Shown here piece after piece: positions 23,467 to 32,701 of a stretch of DNA of 36,112 bases. Each line of letters starts with the position of its first letter. The first letter of the stretch is position 1. The notes under the pieces are model-generated. The model did no database searches. It saw only the letters and a list, made by a program, of their open reading frames with translations, and was not told the origin of the DNA. The translations under genes and the position numbers were made by a program. Source of the stretch: JBDTMC01 sp039934475 (GTDB lineage: Bacteria > Acidobacteriota > Terriglobia > Bryobacterales > Bryobacteraceae); contig JBDTMC010000016.1 in the NCBI GenBank assembly GCA_039934475.1, forward strand, positions 1-36,112. Direction: 5' to 3'.

Positions 23467-25497
23467 ATGATCTACCGCGCCCCTTTAGGCTGTAAGGCGC
23501 CGGCCTTGGCCCGCACTTTGAATCGTACCCTCTTTCTGCTGCTCCCGGTCTGCCTGTGTTCCGGTGGGAATGAGGTCGCTGTAGCATTGCCCGACCAGAG
23601 TCTTGAAGACCTGATGAGTATGCAGGTGACGTCGGTCGCGAGAAAGAAGCAAGTCCTATCACGGGCCGCCGCAGCCGTGTACGTTGTCACCCAGGACGAC
23701 ATCCGCCGGTCTGGCGCCACCAGCATCCCGGAGGCGCTGCGTATGGTGCCGGGGCTGTTTGTCGGGCAGATCGATTCCAGCAAATGGGCCATCTCGGCCC
23801 GCGGAATGGCCGGAAGGTTCTCCAACAAGATGCTGGTCCTCATTGATGGCCGTAGCATCTACACCTCGCTTTACTCGGGCGTCTGGTGGGATCAGAACGA
23901 CGTCATGCTGGAGGATGTCGATCGCATTGAAGTCATTCGCGGACCCGGAGGCACGATGTGGGGCGCCAATGCAGTCAATGGCGTAATCAATATCATCACT
24001 AAGCCTGTCGCGAATACTCAGGGCGTGAAAGCGAGCGCCACCGCCGGCACGCAAGACCGTGGAATTGGGGCAGTGCGTTACGGAGGGAGGATTGGCGAAA
24101 AGATAGGCTATCGCATCTTTTCGAAGTACTCCAATCGCGGTAAACAATTTTCCGGCGGTTCTCCGTCCAACGATGACTGGAGCGCCTCTCGTGGTGGCGG
24201 TCGCATGGAGTACGAAATGAATCCGCGCGATCTGTTTACCGTCCAGGGCGATGCCTTCCAAGGACGGTCCGGACAGCAAATCTACCCTACCTTTCCGGCG
24301 ATTGACCGACGTCTCATGCGGTCAGATACTGCTTACAACACGGGGGGATATGGCATGGGGCGATGGGATAGGACCTATTCGGATCGCTCGGACCTCGCCT
24401 TGCAAGGTTACTTCTATCAAGAGAATCGCAGCGAGGGTATGGCTACCATCCAGTCCACTACCCTCGACCTCGACTTTCAGCATCGAATCGCCGCCGGAAG
24501 CCGTAACGATGTTCTCTGGGGTTTTGGCATTCGCACGGTTCACGACCAAATCGGAGCCGGGGCAATGATGGCCCTTCCACTTTTCAGCCCCGCCAGCAGA
24601 ACCGACGAGCTATTCAGCACCTTCCTTCAGGACGATCTTGCTCTGCTTCCGAACGTTCTCACCCTCACCGTCGGAGCCAAATTCCAGCACAATACTTATT
24701 CCGGGTTCAACGCCCAACCAAACATTCGTCTTTTGTGGACACCGTCAAAGCGCCACAGCCTCTGGAGTGCCGTTTCTGACGCCGTCCGCACCCCGTCTCG
24801 CAGGGATAGCGATCTACAAATGGCGTTCCCCTTACCGGGGCCCTATCCCATGACAGGGCTGCTCTCGGGCAGTCGCGAGTTTGGGAATGAAACGGTACGC
24901 GCTTACGAAGTTGGTTGGCGCTGGCAGGTCAACCCGCGCATCAGTTTCGACGTCGCCGGATATCTGAATTCTTACCGTGACCTGCAGTTTGTGGAGCCGG
25001 GCCAATTGCAGGTTCTCGTGGGGCCCCCCTATCAGGTCATTGTCCCGTTTACATTCCGCAATGGGCGACGTGAAACGACGCGAGGCGCGGAAATATCCGC
25101 GAATTGGAAGATGCGGCGAGACCTCTCCCTCCTGCTTAACTACACTTATCACGATCCGGGCGAAGACTCCCCACCACCCGATTCCCCTCGGTTGGGAACT
25201 GGTGGCTTCGACCAATTTCCCCATCATCAATCGCAGAGCAGGGTTAGCTGGGATTTCCGTCGGGGCAAGAGCATAGATCTGACGTTTTATGCAGTTTCGC
25301 CGATGCGTGACATTGCCATCCCCGGCTATTTGAGGAGCGATCTCCGCGTGGCAACCCACGCCGGTGAAAATACCGAATGGAGCGTTGGCTTCCAGAACAT
25401 GTTCAGAGCACATCACGCTGAATTTCTCGCCGAGGACTATGTTCGTACGCTTCAGGCTCGCCGATCGATCTATCTGCGCTGTGTGTGGGGTCAATAA
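23467..25497 (+). CDS. TonB-dependent outer-membrane receptor
   Basis: 676 residues. The ATG has GGGAG in front and is followed by a signal sequence (TLFLLLPVCLCSGG). LEDLMSMQVTSVARK is a TonB-box-like N-terminus. The plug domain follows: AAVYVVTQDDIRRSGATSIP, LRMVPGLFVGQI, RGMAGRFSNKMLVLIDGRSI, IEVIRGPGGTMWGANAVNGV and NIITK. The rest is the 22-strand barrel, ending near ARRSIYLRCVWGQ with aromatic residues as in outer-membrane proteins. It should import or sense a ligand using TonB energy. It starts the signalling operon: YfiR-like gene 34 bases downstream, then kinase, response regulator and GGDEF-EAL protein. In that context it may pass an outer-membrane signal inward rather than only take up a nutrient. 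Confidence 0.9.
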   Translation: MIYRAPLGCKAPALARTLNRTLFLLLPVCLCSGGNEVAVALPDQSLEDLMSMQVTSVARKKQVLSRAAAAVYVVTQDDIRRSGATSIPEALRMVPGLFVGQIDSSKWAISARGMAGRFSNKMLVLIDGRSIYTSLYSGVWWDQNDVMLEDVDRIEVIRGPGGTMWGANAVNGVINIITKPVANTQGVKASATAGTQDRGIGAVRYGGRIGEKIGYRIFSKYSNRGKQFSGGSPSNDDWSASRGGGRMEYEMNPRDLFTVQGDAFQGRSGQQIYPTFPAIDRRLMRSDTAYNTGGYGMGRWDRTYSDRSDLALQGYFYQENRSEGMATIQSTTLDLDFQHRIAAGSRNDVLWGFGIRTVHDQIGAGAMMALPLFSPASRTDELFSTFLQDDLALLPNVLTLTVGAKFQHNTYSGFNAQPNIRLLWTPSKRHSLWSAVSDAVRTPSRRDSDLQMAFPLPGPYPMTGLLSGSREFGNETVRAYEVGWRWQVNPRISFDVAGYLNSYRDLQFVEPGQLQVLVGPPYQVIVPFTFRNGRRETTRGAEISANWKMRRDLSLLLNYTYHDPGEDSPPPDSPRLGTGGFDQFPHHQSQSRVSWDFRRGKSIDLTFYAVSPMRDIAIPGYLRSDLRVATHAGENTEWSVGFQNMFRAHHAEFLAEDYVRTLQARRSIYLRCVWGQ

Positions 25498-25531
25498 TGC
25501 TCCCTCCGAAAGTGTAGGGAGATAGATATTC

Positions 25532-26086
25532 GTGCGCCAAATCAACGGCATATCATGCGCCGTGGCTGCGGCAACCATCATCGGTTGCCTCGCGGTGACG
25601 TCGCTGTTGCAAGGCCAGGATTCAGCTTCAGCCGATGAGATCAAAGCGGCGATGATCTTTAACTTCACGAAGTTCATTGAGTGGCCGGCGGATGCCCCGG
25701 CCTTTGCCGGCAAGGAGTTTGTCATCACGGTGCTAGGCCCCCCCAAGGTGGCCGACGCCTTCGAACAAGCCCTCCATCAGCGGGTGGCGTTTGGCCGCCC
25801 TGTCGTCGTCAGAAACGTTCAACGGGCCGATGAAATCAAGCCGTGCCACATCCTCGTCGTCTGCGCCCGCGAAGCGAAGGAAACCGACGACGCCCTGCAA
25901 TCCACTCGTGGTAAGGCGGTGCTCACCATCGGCGACGGCTCCCAGTTCACCCGCCGCGGAGGAACTATCGCCTTCGTTCTGCTTGACAACAGGCTCAACT
26001 TCCAGGTCAACGTCGAAGCGGCTCGTCAGTCCAGGCTTACTATCAGCTCGAAGCTTCTTCGGCTAGCGCAGGTCAAAAGTGATTAA
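25532..26086 (+). CDS. YfiR-like (DUF4154) periplasmic signalling protein
   Basis: 184 residues from a GTG with AGGGAG in front. A signal peptide (ISCAVAAATIIGCLAVTS) precedes the hallmark DEIKAAMIFNFTKFIEWP of the YfiR family. Further landmarks are ITVLGPPKVADAFEQAL, KPCHILVVCARE with Cys105 and Cys111, VLTIGDGSQFTRRGGTIAF and the C-terminal RLTISSKLLRLAQVK. In Pseudomonas, YfiR sits in the periplasm and silences the diguanylate cyclase YfiN by binding its sensor domain; redox state of YfiR cysteines affects this. Here the next gene, overlapping by eight bases, is a histidine kinase with a similar membrane sensor. I infer that this protein controls the kinase. Confidence 0.9.
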   Translation: MRQINGISCAVAAATIIGCLAVTSLLQGQDSASADEIKAAMIFNFTKFIEWPADAPAFAGKEFVITVLGPPKVADAFEQALHQRVAFGRPVVVRNVQRADEIKPCHILVVCAREAKETDDALQSTRGKAVLTIGDGSQFTRRGGTIAFVLLDNRLNFQVNVEAARQSRLTISSKLLRLAQVKSD

Positions 26087-27716
26087 GAAGTGGATCTCTT
26101 GTATCTCAATCCGGCGGAAACTGATCGCCATCATTATGGCGACGTCGATCTCTGCTCTGTTGCTGGCTTGTGCTGCGTTTGCCTTCAATGACGCCGCCAC
26201 CTTTCGCAATACGGTCTTTCGCGAAACCGAGACCCTGGCCCAGATTCTTTCCGATGCCAGTCAGGCGGCTCTGACATTCGACGATGCCAAAGCCGCCCGA
26301 GAGACGCTCACCTTCCTCAAGGCAGAACCGAGAATCCTTACCGGGTGTGCTTACAACGAGGGGGGCAAATTGCTTGCCGTCTACTCTCGCAACGGTCCTG
26401 CCTTGTGCCCGGCAACGAGGCAAGCATCGGACCTGAGCGAGTCCACTTCTCAATCCCTTGTCATAGCACGCCCAGTGCAATTGCAGAACCACACCATTGG
26501 GAGCATCTATCTTGTCGCGGATTTGAGTGAGTTGAAAGAGCGTCTGACGCACTACTTGCTGATTGCGGCCTTCGTCATGGCGGCCTCCATCCTCCTCGCC
26601 CTTGTGATCTCCTCTTTTCTCCAGGAGCTTATCTCCAAACCCATCGTCACACTCGCCGAAACGGCTGGACGCGTCTCGGTCGATCAGGACTACACCGTTC
26701 GCGCGGCTAAACTGGCCGACGATGAAATCGGAAATCTCGTCGAGCGGTTCAACGAGATGTTGGAACAGATCCAACTTAGAGACCAGGAACTGCAGGGTGC
26801 CCACGATTCGCTGGAGTCGCGTGTTGTCGAACGCACCGCGGCTTTGCAGAGTGAAATCGGCCAGCATAAGGAGACGCAACACGCACTGCTGGCGGCCAAA
26901 CTGGTCGCCGAAAAGTCGAACCGCGCCAAAAGTGCCTTCCTCGCGAACATGAGCCACGAACTGCGTACACCCCTCAATGCCATCATCGGCTACAGCGAGA
27001 TGCTACAGGAAGAATCGGACGAGATGTCGATGGTTCAATTCTCCGCCGACCTGGCCAAGATCCGGACGGCGGGCAGGCACCTCCTCACGCTCATCAATGA
27101 CGTGCTCGACATCTCGAAGATTGAAGCTGGAAAGACGACGGTAGTGATGGAAGAAGTCGATCTCAGTCAGTTGGCCCATGACGTCGTCTCGACATTGGAG
27201 CCGGTGGCCCGCGAGAACAACAATCGCTTACTGATTGACTCTGTAGCGGCCGGCCTTGTTGTCATGGCCGACGTGGTGAGGTTACGTCAAAGCCTGCTCA
27301 ACCTGGTAAGCAACGCCTGTAAGTTCACGCGCAATGGGGAAGTGCGGATCAGTGCCGAACCAACGATCCGCGATGGTGCGCAGTGGATCTTCCTCTCCGT
27401 GCACGATACCGGAATAGGTATTCATCCAGATCAACTTTCCAAGCTCTTCCATGCTTTCAGTCAAGTAGACTCGTCAGCCACACGCCGCTTTGAAGGCACG
27501 GGTCTCGGACTCGCCATCAGTCGCCGCCTATGCCGGCTCATGGGGGGCGATATCAGTGTTGAGAGCGAACCTGGGCGCGGTTCCACGTTTCGGATCGAAC
27601 TCCCGCTTTACTCGCACTTGGCGCCAACCGCCGACATCGCCGCACTCGGTTATGCCTTGGAAACGGACGGCCGCTCTCATCCCGTCCAGGCTGAGTTCCT
27701 AGAGAGGTCATCCTGA
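26079..27716 (+). CDS. Membrane hybrid-free sensor histidine kinase with CHASE8-like periplasmic domain
   Basis: 545 residues from a GTG that overlaps the YfiR-like gene by eight bases. Transmembrane segments lie at about 15-36 and 158-181. The roughly 120-residue periplasmic part (FNDAATFRNTVFRETETLAQ, LTFDDAKAARETLTFL, Cys90 and Cys110) resembles the CHASE8 sensor of YfiN-type proteins. HAMP follows at about 182-235, then a coiled coil. The HisKA domain has FLANMSHELRTPLNAIIGYS with His293, and the ATPase domain has LLNLVSNACKFT, DTGIGI (443-448) and GTGLGL (473-478). All catalytic boxes are intact. It should phosphorylate the single-domain regulator next door (stop and start share one base, TGATG). 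The notable point is a YfiN-like sensor on a kinase instead of a diguanylate cyclase. Confidence 0.9.
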   Translation: MIKKWISCISIRRKLIAIIMATSISALLLACAAFAFNDAATFRNTVFRETETLAQILSDASQAALTFDDAKAARETLTFLKAEPRILTGCAYNEGGKLLAVYSRNGPALCPATRQASDLSESTSQSLVIARPVQLQNHTIGSIYLVADLSELKERLTHYLLIAAFVMAASILLALVISSFLQELISKPIVTLAETAGRVSVDQDYTVRAAKLADDEIGNLVERFNEMLEQIQLRDQELQGAHDSLESRVVERTAALQSEIGQHKETQHALLAAKLVAEKSNRAKSAFLANMSHELRTPLNAIIGYSEMLQEESDEMSMVQFSADLAKIRTAGRHLLTLINDVLDISKIEAGKTTVVMEEVDLSQLAHDVVSTLEPVARENNNRLLIDSVAAGLVVMADVVRLRQSLLNLVSNACKFTRNGEVRISAEPTIRDGAQWIFLSVHDTGIGIHPDQLSKLFHAFSQVDSSATRRFEGTGLGLAISRRLCRLMGGDISVESEPGRGSTFRIELPLYSHLAPTADIAALGYALETDGRSHPVQAEFLERSS

Positions 27717-28129
27717 TGGCGCGGATCCTGCTTGTCGAAGACAACGAAATGAATGCAGACATGCTCACTCGCCGTCTCCAGCGGCGAGGCTTTGAGGTCA
27801 TTCGCGCCGCCGATGGCTCTGTTGGTGTGGCCATGGCCCGTGGCGACCAACCAGACTTGATCCTGATGGACATGAGCCTGCCCGTCATGGATGGTTGGCA
27901 GGCCACCGCCTGCATCAAAGCCAATCCGGCAACCGCGCCGATTCCTGTCATCGCCTTGACCGCTCATGCGATGCCTGGAGATGCGGAGCGGGCCATGCTG
28001 GCCGGTTGCGACGATTACGACACAAAACCCGTGGAGTGGCAGAGGCTCTTGGCCAAGATTGAGTTTCAACTTCGCCAGCGCCTATCGGTTAATACAGAGG
28101 AGAAATTGCGAGATGCCGACCAACCCTAA
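27716..28129 (+). CDS. Single-domain response regulator
   Basis: 137 residues, one receiver domain with no output domain. RILLVEDNEMNADML gives the acidic pocket, LILMDMSLPVMDGW the phospho-accepting Asp (about residue 52), VIALTAHAM the conserved Thr and YDTKPVEW the Lys. The overlap of one base with the kinase in front and 17 bases with the REC-PAS-GGDEF-EAL gene behind makes co-translation likely. It may relay phosphate or act by protein contact, in the manner of CheY or DivK. The short tail LRQRLSVNTEEKLRDADQP has no domain. Confidence 0.93.
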   Translation: MARILLVEDNEMNADMLTRRLQRRGFEVIRAADGSVGVAMARGDQPDLILMDMSLPVMDGWQATACIKANPATAPIPVIALTAHAMPGDAERAMLAGCDDYDTKPVEWQRLLAKIEFQLRQRLSVNTEEKLRDADQP

Positions 28130-30230
28130 ACCACTTTTGGTTGTGGATGATGACCTTCACAACCGTGATATGCTGTCGCGGCGTTTCCGCAAAGCAGGGT
28201 ATGAAGTTGAGGTTGCTGACAGCGGAGCCGAGGCACTTGCCGTGCTGGCCCGTCAGGAAATCGACTTAATCCTGCTCGATTCGATGATGCCCGGCATGTC
28301 CGGTATCGAACTACTCAAATTGTTGCGCGCCACTCGTACGCCGGAGGATCTGCCTGTGATCATGGTGACGGCCGTCAGCGAGAGCGACAAAGTCGTCGAA
28401 GCTCTCGAACTGGGCGCGAACGACTACATCACCAAACCAATCGATTTCAATGTCGCTATGGCCCGCGTCCGAACCCATTTGACCCGCAAGCACGCCGAAG
28501 TGGCGTTGCGGGAGAGTGAGGAGCGCTATTCGCTCGCCGCCCGCGGCGCTAACGACGGGCTGTGGGATTGGGATCTGAAGGAAGAGCGTGTCTACTATTC
28601 CCTGCGCTGGAAGGAGATGCTCGGGTGTGTCGAAGACGACATCGGTGACAGTCCCGAAGAATGGCTATCCCGGATCCACCCAGCAGACCGCGTCCGCGTG
28701 GATACTGAACTCGAAGCGATTCGCGAGCCTTCCCACGGGACGGCTTACGTCAGTGAGCATCGCATGCGCCACAACACGGGGCGCTATCGTTGGATGATGA
28801 TCCGTGGGCACGTCCTGCGCGCCGCGGATGGCGTCGCCGTTCGTATGGCCGGCTCGCAGACGGACGTCACCGAGAACAAAGCGTTTGACTCGCTCACCGG
28901 CTTACCGAATCGAGTTCTGCTGACGGAACAGATATCACGCCATCAGGAAGAGTTGCGTAAGAAGCCCGATCAACTCGCAGCGCTATTGTTTCTCGACCTC
29001 GATCACTTCAAAGTGATCAACGATAGCCTCGGCCACATTGTCGGCGATAAGCTTCTGGTAGCGTTTGCCGGCCGTCTGCGGCACCTCCTTCGAACAGGCG
29101 CCGATCCAGGACGATTAGGTGGCGATCAGTTGATTGCCCGCCTCGGCGGCGATGAGTTCGCCTTGCTGGTCACCGATCTCCGCGCGCCAGCGGATAGCCT
29201 CGCGATAGGCCTCCGCATTCGGGATGCTCTGCACGAACCATTTGAAATTGAGGGCCGCGAGGTCTTCACCTCTGCCAGCATCGGGATTGCCATGTTGGAT
29301 CCGGCCCACCGCTCCGCCGATGACCTCCTTCGGGACGCCGACACCGCCATGTATCAGGCCAAGACCTTAGGTCGCGCCCGCTGCGAGATGTTCAGTCCGG
29401 AGTTGCGCGATGCCGCCTTCCATCGCATGGAAACCGAGAACGAGTTACGGCGCGCACTCGATGCCAAAGAGTTCCTCGCCTACTACCAGCCGAAGATCAG
29501 ACTCGACAGTGGAGAACTGGCCGGATTCGAAGCCCTGCTTCGGTGGAACCATCCGCAGCGCGGGATTGTAAGCCCGGCCGAGATCATCCCATTGGCGGAA
29601 GAGACGGGTCTCATCCTGCCTATCGGCGAGTGGATTCTTCACGAAGCCTGCGCCCAGATGCGGCGGTGGCAGTTGCAGTATCCCGTGCTGAACCGTTGCG
29701 AGGTCAGCGTAAATCTCTCGCCGCGCCAGTTTCGCCATCCCACCCTCGTCCCAAGCGTCATCCACGCCCTGGCCGAAAGCGGTCTCCCAGCCCGTTGTCT
29801 CCAATTGGAGGTCACCGAGAGCATGTTCATCGACGACGTCACGGGCGCGACTACCGTTCTGAACCGCCTTAAGGAGATCGGCGTTGGAATCAAGCTCGAC
29901 GACTTTGGCACGGGATACTCGTCTCTCAGCTACCTCTGCAATCTGCCGTGCGATTCCCTGAAAATCGATCAGTCCTTCGTCAACCGCATGATCGAGGATA
30001 AGAATTCGTTCGAAGTCACTCGCTCCATTATCCAGATGGCGGGACACCTGGGGATGGGCGTGACTGCTGAAGGCATTGAATCGCCGTCGCAAGCATTCGA
30101 ACTGCTGGGCTTGGGCTGCGAGTTCGGTCAGGGCTACTACTTTGCCCGTCCTATGCCGGCCGGTAAGGCTCTCGGCTACATCGAGGAACATTGCGCTCCA
30201 GACGCCGTTCCGGCTGACCCCGCTCACTGA
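28113..30230 (+). CDS. Response regulator with PAS, GGDEF and EAL domains (c-di-GMP turnover)
   Basis: 705 residues from the ATG at 28113, chosen for its strong AGAGGAGAA signal eight bases upstream; an earlier start would overlap the previous gene much further. The receiver domain has VVDDD and the phospho-Asp56 in LILLDSMMPG. The PAS domain covers about 128-250 (GLWDWDLKEERVYYS and GRYRWMMIRGHVL). GGDEF begins with LTGLPNRVLL and has an intact RLGGDEFALL (GGDEF at 345-349). EAL has FEALLRWNHP, LEVTESMFIDD, KLDDFGTGYSSLSYL and a complete terminus AEGIESPSQ. Both synthesis and breakdown of c-di-GMP are possible. Oddly, a diverged copy, RLGGDQLIA, directly precedes RLGGDEFAL. The gene closes the operon and is the likely output of the kinase upstream. 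Confidence 0.93.
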   Translation: MPTNPKPLLVVDDDLHNRDMLSRRFRKAGYEVEVADSGAEALAVLARQEIDLILLDSMMPGMSGIELLKLLRATRTPEDLPVIMVTAVSESDKVVEALELGANDYITKPIDFNVAMARVRTHLTRKHAEVALRESEERYSLAARGANDGLWDWDLKEERVYYSLRWKEMLGCVEDDIGDSPEEWLSRIHPADRVRVDTELEAIREPSHGTAYVSEHRMRHNTGRYRWMMIRGHVLRAADGVAVRMAGSQTDVTENKAFDSLTGLPNRVLLTEQISRHQEELRKKPDQLAALLFLDLDHFKVINDSLGHIVGDKLLVAFAGRLRHLLRTGADPGRLGGDQLIARLGGDEFALLVTDLRAPADSLAIGLRIRDALHEPFEIEGREVFTSASIGIAMLDPAHRSADDLLRDADTAMYQAKTLGRARCEMFSPELRDAAFHRMETENELRRALDAKEFLAYYQPKIRLDSGELAGFEALLRWNHPQRGIVSPAEIIPLAEETGLILPIGEWILHEACAQMRRWQLQYPVLNRCEVSVNLSPRQFRHPTLVPSVIHALAESGLPARCLQLEVTESMFIDDVTGATTVLNRLKEIGVGIKLDDFGTGYSSLSYLCNLPCDSLKIDQSFVNRMIEDKNSFEVTRSIIQMAGHLGMGVTAEGIESPSQAFELLGLGCEFGQGYYFARPMPAGKALGYIEEHCAPDAVPADPAH
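29112..29165 (+). repeat. 27-bp diverged tandem duplication at the GGDEF active site
   Basis: Units 29112-29138 and 29139-29165 encode RLGGDQLIA and RLGGDEFAL in register. The second is the catalytic signature. The first adds nine residues just ahead of the active-site hairpin. Third-base differences between the units show that the duplication is old. Confidence 0.65.
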
Positions 30231-30279
30231 GCCTTCAGCCGCTACAATGAAGCTTCCCCCCCGGCGGGGAGCTTCCTTA

Positions 30280-32700
30280 ATGATCCCTGGAGTCCCCATC
30301 AGCCTCACGCGAGCCGCATCTGTTCTGCTCCTCGCCGCCACTCTGGCGTCCGCCGAAGTTCCCACGCCGCAAGCCTTCTTCGGTCACAGCATGGGCCAGG
30401 ACCGCAGTTCCGTCGACTGGGAAAAAGTCGTCGCGTACTTCCACGCACTCGCCAAATCCAGCCTGCGCCTCCGCATTGAGGACATCGGTCCGACATCGGA
30501 GAAACGGCCCATGATCGCCGTTTTCATAGCCGCTCCGGAGACCCTCGCCAACCTTCCTCGCTATCTCGCCATTCAAAAGCGCCTTGCCGATCCTCGCAAC
30601 CTGTCCGATGGAGAAGCAATTCGCCTCACCGCCCGCGGCAAGGCCGTAGTCATGGTTACGTGCTCCATCCATTCCACCGAACCCGCCTCCACTCATAGCG
30701 CCATCGAGTTCGCCTACCGCCTCGCCACCGCCACTGATGAAAAGACCCGATCCATCCTCGCCAACACCATTCTCATCCTCGTCCCCTCGCTCAATCCCGA
30801 CGGCGTCGACATCGTCACCCGCTGGTACCGCCGCACCCTCAACACGCCTTACGAAGGCGCCACTCCGCCGGAGCTCTACCAGAAATACACCGGCCACGAC
30901 AACAATCGCGATTGGTACATCTTCTCCCAGCCCGAAACCCGCAACGTCGTCTCTCGCCTGCACAACGTGTGGCACCCGCAGATCGTATACGACGTTCACG
31001 AGCAGGGCCCCTACGGTTCCCGCTTCTTCGTTCCGCCGTGGCTCGACCCGATCGACCCCAACGTAGACCCCATCCTCGCCCAGATGGGCAACGCCATCGG
31101 CATGACTATAGCCCTTGACCTCACCGCGGCCGGCCGCAAGGGCGTTGCCGTCAACGCCAGTTACGACTTCTGGACCCCAGCCCGCCATTACCAGGCCTAT
31201 CACGGAGGCGTCCGGATTCTCAGCGAATCAGCCGGCGTCCGCCTCGCAACGCCCATTACCGTTACGCCCGACAAGCTCAATGAACAGGCTCTTGGTTACA
31301 GTCCGCGACAGCCCTCGTGGAACTTCCTCGAGCCTTGGCCCGGCGGCGACTGGCACCTCCGCGACATCGTCAACGACCAACTGCTTGCCATGGAATCCTG
31401 TCTCTACACCGCCGCCATTCGCCGCCAGGACTTCCTGAAGATGTTCCTTACCGTGGGCCGCCGTGCGGTCTCGCGCACTTCGCCGTATGCGTTCGTCATC
31501 TCCGCCCGCCAGGGCGATCCCGGTGCGGCCCGCCGTATGCTCGAAACACTCGCCTTTGGAGCCGTCGAAATCGAACGCGCCAGCGCCCCCTTCGACGCCG
31601 CCGGAACCACCTACCCCGCCGCAAGCTACGTCATCCCAATGGCGCAACCGTACAGTTCGTACGCTAAGACTCTACTCGAAGTGCAGCACTACCCCGACCT
31701 CCGTGAATACCCGAACGGCCCACCCCGCCGTCCTTACGACGTCACGGCACAAACTCTTCCCCTTCTCATGGGAGTCGAAGTCGACACCATCGAAAAACCC
31801 TTCGAAGCCACGCTCGCCCGCGCGCGAGCCTACCCCTTCCCGCCCCGCCGTACACGTCGTAACAATGGAGCTCTGCCCGCGACTGATACCGACTCCTGGC
31901 GTGAAATCAATCGCCTCTGGTCCGCTGGCTCCGCCATCTACCGTGACCCCCAGTCCGGCGACTTCGCCTCCTCACCGCAGCCAGACTGGCCTGAGTTGAA
32001 GCGCCCGCGGGTTGGCCTCTACAAATCCTGGATGCCGAATATCGACGAAGGCTGGACCCGCTGGCTCCTTGACGAATTCGGTTTTATTTACACCCGCCTC
32101 ACCAACCAGGACATCCAGGCTGGCGCGCTCCGCTCCGCATACGACGTGATCGTGTTCCCCAGTGCTGGTCTATCCGCCATGACCAACGGCTACCGCCTCG
32201 GAGCCATGCCCGAGGAATTGACCGGAGGCATCGGTCAAAAAGGCGCCGAAGCCCTCAAGCAGTTCGCTCAACAGGGTGGCCGGCTGATCTTCCTCAATCA
32301 ATCCGCCGCCTATGCGTCCGACGTCCTCGGAATTCCGCTCACCGACGTCACAAAAGGCATGGCTAGCCGCGACCTTTTCGTGCCCGGATCCCTGCTCAAC
32401 GTAACGCTCGATTCCAGCCACCCTCTCACGCGGGGGCTCCCTGACAAAATATCTATTTGGTGCGAGCGCAGCCCCGCCTTCGAAGCCGCGCCGGCGGCTA
32501 GCATCGTCGCCCGTTATAACTCCGCCAACTTACTGGCGTCAGGGTGGCTTCTCGGAGAAAAATACTTGGTCAATAAATCCGCGTTGCTTGACTTACCAGT
32601 GGGGCAGGGAAGGGCGATCGTCTTTGGCTTCCAGCCTCAATACCGCGCGCAAAGCTATCAAGCCTTCAAATTGTTCTTTAATGCGTTATTACTGAATTGA
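30280..32700 (+). CDS. Secreted M14-family zinc carboxypeptidase-like protein
   Basis: 806 residues from the ATG at 30280, preceded by GGGGAG; a start at 30247 would sit on a TACAAT promoter-like hexamer. Signal peptide: RAASVLLLAATLASAE. The M14 fold covers about 30-420. CSIHSTEPAS gives the HxxE zinc ligands (His131, Glu134), VPSLNPDGVDI is a family landmark, YDVHEQG gives His240, and RILSESAG has the likely catalytic Glu316. A second half follows (about 560-800) with RVGLYKSWMPNIDEGW, DVIVFPSAGL and GGRLIFLN, resembling a class-I glutamine-amidotransferase-like fold without obvious catalysis. This two-part layout is common in large secreted peptidases of this phylum. The next small gene begins two bases after its stop. 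Peptide substrate unknown. Confidence 0.88.
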   Translation: MIPGVPISLTRAASVLLLAATLASAEVPTPQAFFGHSMGQDRSSVDWEKVVAYFHALAKSSLRLRIEDIGPTSEKRPMIAVFIAAPETLANLPRYLAIQKRLADPRNLSDGEAIRLTARGKAVVMVTCSIHSTEPASTHSAIEFAYRLATATDEKTRSILANTILILVPSLNPDGVDIVTRWYRRTLNTPYEGATPPELYQKYTGHDNNRDWYIFSQPETRNVVSRLHNVWHPQIVYDVHEQGPYGSRFFVPPWLDPIDPNVDPILAQMGNAIGMTIALDLTAAGRKGVAVNASYDFWTPARHYQAYHGGVRILSESAGVRLATPITVTPDKLNEQALGYSPRQPSWNFLEPWPGGDWHLRDIVNDQLLAMESCLYTAAIRRQDFLKMFLTVGRRAVSRTSPYAFVISARQGDPGAARRMLETLAFGAVEIERASAPFDAAGTTYPAASYVIPMAQPYSSYAKTLLEVQHYPDLREYPNGPPRRPYDVTAQTLPLLMGVEVDTIEKPFEATLARARAYPFPPRRTRRNNGALPATDTDSWREINRLWSAGSAIYRDPQSGDFASSPQPDWPELKRPRVGLYKSWMPNIDEGWTRWLLDEFGFIYTRLTNQDIQAGALRSAYDVIVFPSAGLSAMTNGYRLGAMPEELTGGIGQKGAEALKQFAQQGGRLIFLNQSAAYASDVLGIPLTDVTKGMASRDLFVPGSLLNVTLDSSHPLTRGLPDKISIWCERSPAFEAAPAASIVARYNSANLLASGWLLGEKYLVNKSALLDLPVGQGRAIVFGFQPQYRAQSYQAFKLFFNALLLN

Positions 32701-32701
32701 C

